DNA from: Deltaproteobacteria bacterium
GTDB lineage: Bacteria; JAEEML01
Reading direction: 5' to 3'
Assembly (NCBI GenBank): GCA_016283195.1
Contig: JAEEML010000081.1
Location: forward strand, 1 to 11,271
DNA length: 11,271 bases
The first letter of the stretch is position 1, and every line of letters starts with the position of its first letter. Below the pieces are notes generated by a model. It was not told where the DNA came from. It ran no database searches and worked only from the letters and a program-made list of their open reading frames with translations. The position numbers were made by a program, and so were the translations under genes. Positions 5,438 to 11,271 of the stretch are shown one piece after another.

Positions 5438-6547
5438 ATGAGTAATACCAAAATAACCGTCACCTCACCGCTTCTGCCGCCGCTCGAAGAATTCACTCCC
5501 TATTTGCAAAAAATTTGGGAAAGTAAATGGATAACCAATAACGGGCACTTTCATCGCGAGCTGGAAAAAGCTCTGGCCGAATATTTGGGCGTGCCTTATA
5601 TCAGCCTTTTTACCAATGGCACTCTGCCGCTGATAACAGCTCTACAAGCTCTCAATATTAAAGGAGAAGTCATCACAACTCCCTATAGTTTTGTGGCCAC
5701 GACTCACGCTATTTGGTGGAATGGCCTAACTCCGGTATTTGTCGATGTGGATCAAAAAAGCGGCAACATGGATCCGGCTAAAATAGAGGCCGCCATCAGC
5801 GAAAGAACCACTGCTATCATGCCGGTGCATGTCTATGGCCGTCCCTGTGATACCGCAGCTATTGACGCTATTGCCAAGAAGCGTGGTCTAAAAGTCATCT
5901 ATGATGCCGCTCACGCCTTTGGGGTAACACTTAATGGCCGGAGCTTGCTTTTAGAGGGCGATATCAGCACTTTAAGTTTTCACGCCACCAAAACATACAA
6001 TACCATCGAGGGCGGCGCCCTTGTCTGCCACGATGAAAAGATGAAAAAACAAATAGATTATCTCAAAAATTTCGGTTTTGCCGATGAGGTGACGGTGGTT
6101 GGCCCCGGTATCAATTCCAAAATGGACGAGGTGCGGGCGGCTTACGGGTTGCTCTCTTTAAAATATATTGATGAAGCCATTAAAAAACGCCAAAAAATCG
6201 CTTATCGCTACCGCGCTGAACTCGCCGGTATTAAGGGCCTTAGCTACTTTGAAGACCTGCCGGGCGTAAGGCATAATTATTCGTATTTTCCTATATTTAT
6301 TGATGAACCAGCCTATGGTCTCTCGCGCGACGAGCTCTATAACAAGCTAAAAGAAAAGAATATTTTCGGCCGCCGCTATTTTTACCCTTTAATTTCCAAA
6401 TTCGACCCATATTCTGCCTTGCCTTCGGCCGCGCCGGCCAATTTGCCGGTAGCCGAAAAGCTGGCCGCCGAGGTGCTCTGCCTGCCCATCCATCACGAGC
6501 TCACAGAAAGCGATCAAGAGAGAATTATTGCTCTTATTCGGGGGTAA
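5438..6547 (+). CDS. DegT/DnrJ/EryC1-family sugar aminotransferase, VioA-like
   Basis: PLP-dependent aminotransferase that adds an amino group to a nucleotide-linked keto sugar in the cytoplasm. At 369 residues it is full length. K185 in SFHATKTYN (180-188) is the Schiff-base lysine. YDAAHAFG (155-162) provides D156, which contacts the PLP ring nitrogen. FTNGTLPLITALQAL (58-72) is the cofactor phosphate region, and TTPYSFVATTHAIWWNG (80-96) the substrate side. The N-terminus (PPLEEFTPYLQKIWESKW, TNNG) resembles, from memory, dTDP-4-keto-6-deoxyglucose transaminases of the VioA type, which make dTDP-4-amino-4,6-dideoxyglucose. The exact substrate is not proven, and no dTDP-glucose synthesis genes are in the window. 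The ATG at 5438 gives the natural N-terminus despite a weak SD (GGAA). It leads a four-gene run of polysaccharide genes; the next gene starts about 4 bases after its stop. Confidence 0.92.
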   Translation: MSNTKITVTSPLLPPLEEFTPYLQKIWESKWITNNGHFHRELEKALAEYLGVPYISLFTNGTLPLITALQALNIKGEVITTPYSFVATTHAIWWNGLTPVFVDVDQKSGNMDPAKIEAAISERTTAIMPVHVYGRPCDTAAIDAIAKKRGLKVIYDAAHAFGVTLNGRSLLLEGDISTLSFHATKTYNTIEGGALVCHDEKMKKQIDYLKNFGFADEVTVVGPGINSKMDEVRAAYGLLSLKYIDEAIKKRQKIAYRYRAELAGIKGLSYFEDLPGVRHNYSYFPIFIDEPAYGLSRDELYNKLKEKNIFGRRYFYPLISKFDPYSALPSAAPANLPVAEKLAAEVLCLPIHHELTESDQERIIALIRG

Positions 6548-6551
6548 TCAG

Positions 6552-7769
6552 GTGAAAAGGCTCTTATTTCTCTCTTGGTTTTTTCCACCGCAAGCAACCA
6601 TCGGAGCCGTAAGAACCGGCAACATGGCGAAGGAGCTTTTAGCGCAGGGGTGGGAAATAACGGTCCTTACTTTAAACCCGGAGCATCTGATAAAAAAGAG
6701 CCCTGTAGCACCGCTCCGGCATGAGCATTTAAAATATAATTTTATAGAAACGCCCAACGACCCAAGTCAGCAAAATTTTTTAGAAATTAATGCTTTTTTG
6801 CAAAAACACGGCGGCTTTACCGCTCTTATGCGTAAAGCTCTTTACTCCTTTGGCCTCCATGAAAGCGGCATTTTTTTGGCTATTTTAAAAGCGGCGGCTA
6901 CTTATCAAAAGGGCGATTTTGACCTTATTTTGGCCTCCGGCTCGCCATTTTGCCAATTCTGGGCCGCCCAGATCCTTAGCCAAAAAATCGCCTGCCCTTA
7001 TGTTCTCGATTACCGCGACCCCTGGAGCCAAAATATTCTTTTACCGCCGGCTGTCCGTCTCTTCCGCCCGCTGGAAAAGGCCCTGCGCCGTAAGAGCGCC
7101 TTAACTTTATGTGTCTCGCCCGGTGAAAAAGCGCTCCTTAGCGCTTTGGGCGGCCGCACGGAAGTACTAAGTAACGGCTACGAAAAAATTCCGGAATTTA
7201 AAGACTTATCTTCCCATAAAAGCGCCGATATTGTCTATACCGGCCGCCTCTATTTGCCGGATAGAGATGTTTTGCCGCTGCTCATGGCCCTGAAAAAGGT
7301 CAAAGAAGCGCAAAAAGCGGCGCCGACTTTTGCTTATTACGGCCCGGATAGCCGCTATGTAGCGGAAAAAGCCGCCAAACTTGCTATCAGCGATTTGGTC
7401 TTTTGCTCTCCGCCGGTGCCGCGTATTGAGGCCATAAAAGCGCAAAAAGCCGCTGCTATGGTCCTGGTAGTTACCGGCATCAGCCCGGCCGGCTCGCCAT
7501 ATACCGATGCTATTGTAACCGGCAAAATTTTTGAACCTATAGCCCTGAAAAAGCCCATTTTGCTCATTGCGCCCAAAAGCAACGATGCTGTGAAAATTCT
7601 TAAAGAAATCGGCGGCGGCGTCCACTTTGACGGCAGCCAGATAGATGAAATGGCCGCTTTTTTGACCGCCGGTAACTTTAGCGCTCATTATAACAAAAAG
7701 CGCCTTAATTACAGCTGGCCGCACTTGGGCCGGCGCCTGAACTCTCTTTTAACGGGCGCCCTTTCATGA
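6552..7769 (+). CDS. Glycosyltransferase, GT4-like
   Basis: Cytoplasmic glycosyltransferase with a GT-B type layout, expected to add a sugar from a nucleotide donor onto a lipid-linked glycan. Using the GTG start it has 405 residues. The N-terminal half opens with KRLLFLSWFFPPQATIGAVR, a typical GT4-like acceptor-domain start, and carries YVLDYRDPWS (150-159). The C-terminal donor half begins near ADIVYTGRLY (225-234) and has GKIFEPIALKKPILL (324-338), where the Glu is the expected donor-binding residue. The frame stays open upstream to a TTG at 6528, which overlaps the aminotransferase gene. I chose GTG at 6552 because it places the beta-strand KRLLFLS at the N-terminus and has a G-rich stretch (6540-6544) about seven bases upstream. 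The 3' end overlaps the flippase start by 4 bases (ATGA). Donor and acceptor cannot be told from sequence. Confidence 0.85.
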   Translation: MKRLLFLSWFFPPQATIGAVRTGNMAKELLAQGWEITVLTLNPEHLIKKSPVAPLRHEHLKYNFIETPNDPSQQNFLEINAFLQKHGGFTALMRKALYSFGLHESGIFLAILKAAATYQKGDFDLILASGSPFCQFWAAQILSQKIACPYVLDYRDPWSQNILLPPAVRLFRPLEKALRRKSALTLCVSPGEKALLSALGGRTEVLSNGYEKIPEFKDLSSHKSADIVYTGRLYLPDRDVLPLLMALKKVKEAQKAAPTFAYYGPDSRYVAEKAAKLAISDLVFCSPPVPRIEAIKAQKAAAMVLVVTGISPAGSPYTDAIVTGKIFEPIALKKPILLIAPKSNDAVKILKEIGGGVHFDGSQIDEMAAFLTAGNFSAHYNKKRLNYSWPHLGRRLNSLLTGALS

Positions 7770-9208
7770 ATCTCCGCGCGGCCGGTTTAAAAGGGCTTTT
7801 TTGGCAGGCTCTGGGGCGCTACTCCGGCACAGCCGTTATTTTTGTAACAGGCATTATACTGGCCCGCCTGCTTGAGCCCAAAGATTACGGCCTTATCGGC
7901 ATGTTAAATATCTTTTTAGCTATCAGCAATTCCTTTATTGACAGCGGTTTTAACGCGGCGCTCATTCAAAAAAAAGAGGCGACGGAAGAAGATTTTTCCA
8001 CTGTATTTTTCTTTAATTTGACTATTGCCGTACTCCTTTACCTCCTGCTCTATTTTTTGGCTCCTTTCATCGCCGCTTTTTACCGGGCACCGCTTTTGAC
8101 CGAAATAACACGCGTTGTGGCTTTTTCCTTAATTATTAATGGCTTATACATTGTTCAGCGCACTGTTTTAACCAAAAAAGTAGATTTTAAAACCCAGACC
8201 AAAATCACTATCCCGGCAGTAGTTTTTGCCGGCCTTACCGCTATTATCCTGGCTTATCTGGGCTTTGGCCCCTGGGCACTTGTAGCCAATATTTTGCTCT
8301 CCGCTCTCTATACTTGCCTGGCTATGTGGCACTATTGCCGCTGGGAACCCCAATTATGCTTTAACAAAAAATCTTTCAGTGAACTCTTCCATTTTGGCGG
8401 CAAAGTTTTAGCCAGTGGACTTTTAACCAATATTTACAACAACTTACATTCATTAATAATCGGCAGAGTCTTTAGCCCGACCGAGCTTGGGCACTTTACC
8501 AAAGCCAACTCCTTTGCCACCTTGCCATCGTATAATTTATCGGTGGCCATAAGTAGCGTAACATTGCCTATTTACAGCAAATTACAAGATGACGATGCGG
8601 CTCTTAAAGCCGAAGCCCTGCACTATCTCTCTTACAGCACCTTTTTCATCTTCCCCATGATGCTGGGCCTCGCCGCTGTGGCCAAGCCGCTCATTATATT
8701 GCTTTTAACCCAAAAATGGCTACCGGCCGCCAAGCTGCTCACTATTTTGGCTTTCGGCTATATGTGGCACCATATCCAAACAATAGACCAAAATGTCATG
8801 CTGGCCAAGGGGCGCTCGGATGCCACCTTCATCATGGAGCTCATTAGGCGCGGAATAGGCATTATTTTGCTCTTTGCCGCTCTCCCCTTTGGCATCCCGG
8901 CTATGTGCTGTTCCTTTGCCGTTTCTTACTTTGCCGCCTTTATCCTGGGCCTTATCTTTGCCCAAAAAACAGTAAACTTTTCTATAAAAGAGCGGCTTAG
9001 GGTTATCGGGCCGATTTTTTTAAATGCCTTCATCATGTTTTTGGCAGTAAGCGGAGTCGAAATGCTCATAAATTCAAATATTTTAAAACTAATTGCCGGC
9101 ATAGTAAGCGGTATTATTATTTATAGCGCTCTCTCTTTTATTTTAACACCTAAGCTAGCCCACAGCACTTGGGCTTTTCTCACTAAAAAGAGGCCAAAAA
9201 ATGGTTAA
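7766..9208 (+). CDS. Wzx-type polysaccharide flippase (MOP superfamily)
   Basis: 480-residue, strongly hydrophobic inner-membrane protein, about the size expected for a 12-14-helix lipid-linked oligosaccharide flippase of the PST/Wzx group. The N-terminus is characteristic: GLKGLFWQALGRYSGTAVIF, then ILARLLEPKDYGLIGMLNIF and FIDSGFNAALIQKKE at about 31-72, a pattern shared with WzxC-like exporters. Mid-protein KVLASGLLTNIYNNLHSLII and GRVFSPTELGHFTKANSF (about 213-251) also fit the family. It would move undecaprenyl-linked glycan units from the cytoplasmic to the periplasmic face. ATG overlaps the glycosyltransferase stop (ATGA), and its own end overlaps the epimerase start by 8 bases, so translational coupling is likely. 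No polymerase (Wzy) or ligase gene is in the window. The family is firm; the exported glycan is unknown. Confidence 0.9.
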   Translation: MNLRAAGLKGLFWQALGRYSGTAVIFVTGIILARLLEPKDYGLIGMLNIFLAISNSFIDSGFNAALIQKKEATEEDFSTVFFFNLTIAVLLYLLLYFLAPFIAAFYRAPLLTEITRVVAFSLIINGLYIVQRTVLTKKVDFKTQTKITIPAVVFAGLTAIILAYLGFGPWALVANILLSALYTCLAMWHYCRWEPQLCFNKKSFSELFHFGGKVLASGLLTNIYNNLHSLIIGRVFSPTELGHFTKANSFATLPSYNLSVAISSVTLPIYSKLQDDDAALKAEALHYLSYSTFFIFPMMLGLAAVAKPLIILLLTQKWLPAAKLLTILAFGYMWHHIQTIDQNVMLAKGRSDATFIMELIRRGIGIILLFAALPFGIPAMCCSFAVSYFAAFILGLIFAQKTVNFSIKERLRVIGPIFLNAFIMFLAVSGVEMLINSNILKLIAGIVSGIIIYSALSFILTPKLAHSTWAFLTKKRPKNG

Positions 9209-10250
9209 AATCGTAACTGTCATCGGCGCCCGCCCGCAATTCATCAAAGCGGCGGTACTTTCCCGGCTCATGCACCTTGAGCCTTATTCCGCTGATTTTA
9301 AAGAGTTTATCATCCACACCGGCCAACATTATGATCAAAATATGTCAGCCGTTTTTTTTGAGGAAATGGCCATCCCGGCACCACAGATAAACCTGGGCAT
9401 CGGCGGCAAAAGTCACGGCGCCATGACCGGTGAAATGCTCATCGCCATAGAAAAAATACTTATGGATATTAAGCCCGACCTCGTTCTGGTTTACGGCGAT
9501 ACCGATTCCACCTTAGCCGGCGCCCTGGCTGCCGGTAAATTGCTCATTCCCATAGCTCATGTGGAAGCCGGGCTTAGAAGCCATGTCATGGCCATGCCGG
9601 AGGAGCAAAACCGCATTCTTACCGACCACTTAGCCTCTTGGCTTTTGGCCCCAACCGCTACCGCCGCCGAAAACTTGGCTAAAGAGAATGTGCACGGCCG
9701 GATTCACATAACGGGCGATATTATGTACGATGCTCATCTTTTTTACCGCCCAAGAGCCCAAATGCCGCCCTGTGCCCGGGAAGAACCTTATTTTCTGGCA
9801 ACGGTCCACCGGGCAGAAAATACTGATAATAAAGCAAATTTAGAAAATATTTTTGCCGGCCTTAGCCAGATTAAAGAGCGCGTTATTTTGCCACTCCACC
9901 CAAGAACGCGCCAAAAGTGCCAAACTTTCGGCCTTAATATACCGCCGAATATCAAAGTGCTGGAGCCGGTGGGCTATTTGGAGATGCTCGGCCTGGAATT
10001 AAATGCAAAGGCCATTATTACCGATTCCGGCGGCGTGCAAAAAGAAGCTTATTTTTGCCAAAAGCCTTGCATAACTTTGCGAAGCGAAACCGAATGGGTG
10101 GAAACAGTAACCAGCGGCTGGAATACTTTAGCCGCTACTAACGGCGAAGCCATTGCCGAGGCGGCAAAGAATCTTAAAATACCCCAAAATTATCCGCCGC
10201 TTTACGGCGATGGACACTGCGGGGAAAAAATATTGAAAATACTCGGTTGA
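9201..10250 (+). CDS. wecB: Non-hydrolysing UDP-N-acetylglucosamine 2-epimerase family (WecB/WbpI-like)
   Basis: Epimerase that inverts C2 of a UDP-linked 2-acetamido sugar, classically UDP-GlcNAc to UDP-ManNAc, in the cytoplasm. 349 residues cover the whole two-domain GT-B-like fold. Visible motifs are GARPQFIKAA (9-18), HTGQHYDQNMS (39-49), YGDTDSTLAGALA with D100 (98-110), HVEAGLRS with E122 (120-127), MPEEQNRILTDH (132-143), HRAENTD (203-209), LPLHPRTR (230-237) and TDSGGVQKEAY (274-284). HRAENTD, GDIMYDAHLFY and LRSETEWVETV resemble the WbpI-type branch (UDP-GlcNAc3NAcA epimerases) more than E. coli WecB, so the substrate could be a diacetamido uronic sugar. The symbol denotes the family. 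GAGG lies seven bases before ATG, inside the flippase gene. Its stop is only 3 bases from the stop of convergent argF. Confidence 0.92.
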   Translation: MVKIVTVIGARPQFIKAAVLSRLMHLEPYSADFKEFIIHTGQHYDQNMSAVFFEEMAIPAPQINLGIGGKSHGAMTGEMLIAIEKILMDIKPDLVLVYGDTDSTLAGALAAGKLLIPIAHVEAGLRSHVMAMPEEQNRILTDHLASWLLAPTATAAENLAKENVHGRIHITGDIMYDAHLFYRPRAQMPPCAREEPYFLATVHRAENTDNKANLENIFAGLSQIKERVILPLHPRTRQKCQTFGLNIPPNIKVLEPVGYLEMLGLELNAKAIITDSGGVQKEAYFCQKPCITLRSETEWVETVTSGWNTLAATNGEAIAEAAKNLKIPQNYPPLYGDGHCGEKILKILG

Positions 10251-10265
10251 CTTTTACCTATTTTC
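10224..10265 (-). terminator. Candidate intrinsic terminator of argF, overlapping the 3' end of the epimerase gene
   Basis: In the argF transcript the arm GAAAATAGGT (10265-10256) can pair with ACC plus TATTTTC (10247-10245 and 10241-10235), leaving a three-base bulge (GAG) and an eight-base loop. The U-rich run AATATTTTTT follows (10234-10225). The stem is AT-rich, so stability is modest. The argF stop codon sits at the edge of the loop. The plus-strand transcript can form the same stem but lacks a following U-run, so it would act mainly in the argF direction. Confidence 0.5.
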
Positions 10266-11165
10266 CATGAGCCAAATCATCAGTTGCTTTTGGGCATGGA
10301 GGCGGTTTTCCGCTTCGTCAAAAATTTCCGGGTGGGATTCAATAACACTGGCAGCTATCTCTTCACCGCGGTGAGCCGGCAGGCAGTGCAGCACTTTTAC
10401 CCCGGATTTGGCCACTTTCAAAAGCTCTTCATCAACAATAAAACCTTTGAAATCCTGGGCTCTTTTAGCTTTTTCCGCCTCCTGGCCCATGCTGGCCCAA
10501 ACATCGGTGGTCACCACATCGGCCTCTTTGGCTGCCTCTTTGGGGCTATGCACAATATTGATTTGCTTATTGCCACGTGCTCTGGCCCGTGCCAAAATAG
10601 CGGCATCAGGCTCATAGCCCTCTGGCACAGCCAAGGTAAGCTTAAAGCCCAAGTGGCCGGCAGATTCAATCCAGGAATTGGCCATATTATTGCCATCGCC
10701 AATCCAGGCTACAGCCATAGTGGCCAAATCAAGGCCATGCTCTTTAAGTGTCATAAGGTCTGCCAGAAGCTGGCAAGGATGCACCAAATCGGTGAGGCCG
10801 TTAATAATGGGCACACCGGCATATTTAGCATATTTTTCCACTACTTCCTGGCCAAAAGTGCGCACCATTATCATATCGCAATAGCGGCCCATTACCCGCG
10901 CGGTGTCTTCTGTGGGCTCACCGCGGGCAATCTGCGAACCGGAGGAGGTTACCACCACAGCCTGGCCGCCAAGATGATAAATGCCCGTTTCAAAGCTCAC
11001 TCTGGTGCGCGTAGATGACTTTTCAAAAACAAGAGCCACCACTTTGTCTTTGAGAGTTTTAGGGTCCTGCCCGGCCCGGTGTGCTTTTTTCAGAGCTATG
11101 GCATTATCCAAAAGAGCTTTTAGTTCATCTGTCGTTACATCTTCAAAAGAAAGTAAGTGCTTCAT
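10254..11165 (-). CDS. argF: Ornithine carbamoyltransferase
   Basis: Cytoplasmic enzyme that joins carbamoyl phosphate and ornithine to make citrulline in arginine biosynthesis. It is complete at 303 residues, normal for the family. The carbamoyl-phosphate motif STRTR is at 51-55 within FEKSSTRTRVSFE. HPCQ is at 129-132 in LVHPCQLLADL. The ornithine-side motifs DGNNMANSW (157-165) and SMGQE (225-229) are present. The cysteine loop HCLPAHRGEEI (260-270) carries C261, and the C-terminal NRLHAQK is intact. The SMG loop and DGNN motif favour ornithine over aspartate carbamoyltransferase. ATG is preceded by GAGGAG with five-base spacing, so the start is secure. It could in principle be a catabolic enzyme (arcB), but no arginine deiminase genes are visible. 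It is transcribed away from the right edge and converges on the epimerase gene. Confidence 0.97.
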   Translation of the reverse strand: MKHLLSFEDVTTDELKALLDNAIALKKAHRAGQDPKTLKDKVVALVFEKSSTRTRVSFETGIYHLGGQAVVVTSSGSQIARGEPTEDTARVMGRYCDMIMVRTFGQEVVEKYAKYAGVPIINGLTDLVHPCQLLADLMTLKEHGLDLATMAVAWIGDGNNMANSWIESAGHLGFKLTLAVPEGYEPDAAILARARARGNKQINIVHSPKEAAKEADVVTTDVWASMGQEAEKAKRAQDFKGFIVDEELLKVAKSGVKVLHCLPAHRGEEIAASVIESHPEIFDEAENRLHAQKQLMIWLMENR

Positions 11166-11271
11166 GGTTTCTCCTCATACCCATCCAGAAAATTAAGTGC
11201 CATGCCCACCGGCCGGCGGGCGAAGTATAGCAACAGAAGAGCACCGGAGGCAGATCTCAATCATCATTTAA
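11166..11271 (-). promoter_or_regulatory. argF upstream region: -10 element and GC-rich palindrome
   Basis: On the minus strand TATACT (11229-11224) matches the -10 consensus at five of six positions. No good -35 is seen at 16-18 bases, so an activator or an unusual -35 may be involved. At 11204-11221 an 18-base near-palindrome GCCC-A-CCGGCCGG-C-GGGC (one mismatched pair) overlaps the expected start site and could be an operator or a leader hairpin. No sequence resembling the E. coli ARG box was recognised. The SD is at about 11171-11176. Nothing else was identified in the outermost 40 bases. Confidence 0.35.

Noticed and set aside
6528-6551. TTG at 6528 as the glycosyltransferase start
   Set aside because: It adds eight residues (MLLFGGNQ) in front of the usual N-terminal strand and lies within the aminotransferase gene without a clear SD. 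GTG at 6552 fits the family better.
10284-11018. 244-codon plus-strand open frame
   Set aside because: It lies wholly antisense to argF, whose frame carries all expected carbamoyltransferase motifs.

Overview
The window looks like a chromosomal segment of a Gram-negative bacterium of roughly balanced GC. Supporting signs are a lipobox lipoprotein, a secreted surface protein, an O-antigen-type flippase and a type III secretion-like chaperone. The Cys-rich lipoprotein and the N-terminal module of its neighbour recall proteins common in Deltaproteobacteria/Myxococcota-like genomes. That placement is an inference from style, not a proven assignment. No tRNA, rRNA, insertion sequence, integrase or CRISPR array was seen.

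Left block (1-2930, minus strand): a tight three-gene operon read from right to left. It encodes a 161-residue TPR protein of the LcrH/SycD/IpgC type III secretion chaperone class, an SppA-type membrane signal peptide peptidase with a long Pro/Ala/Lys-rich N-terminal tail, and a REC-GGDEF-EAL cyclic-di-GMP regulator cut by the left edge. Gaps are 3 and 10 bases, and each gene has a visible Shine-Dalgarno (SD) sequence.

Divergent control region (2931-3261): an AT-rich spacer with an 11-A tract and a 9-bp perfect inverted repeat. The repeat is centred on a consensus TTGACA that points toward the left operon.

Surface pair (3262-5242, plus strand): a small lipoprotein with an eight-Cys domain and four 21-bp tandem repeats, then 19 bases later a 482-residue exported protein. 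The latter has a beta-rich N-terminal module, phage-tail-fibre-like repeats and a Cys-containing unknown C-terminus. This pair is the least explained part of the window.

Polysaccharide block (5438-10250, plus strand): a DegT/VioA-like sugar aminotransferase, a GT4-like glycosyltransferase, a Wzx-type flippase and a non-hydrolysing UDP-sugar 2-epimerase. Reading frames overlap or nearly touch, so they are very likely one operon making and exporting an amino-sugar-containing surface glycan.

Right end (10254-11271, minus strand): argF, encoding ornithine carbamoyltransferase, converges on the epimerase gene with only 3 bases between stop codons. Its likely terminator lies inside the 3' end of the epimerase gene.
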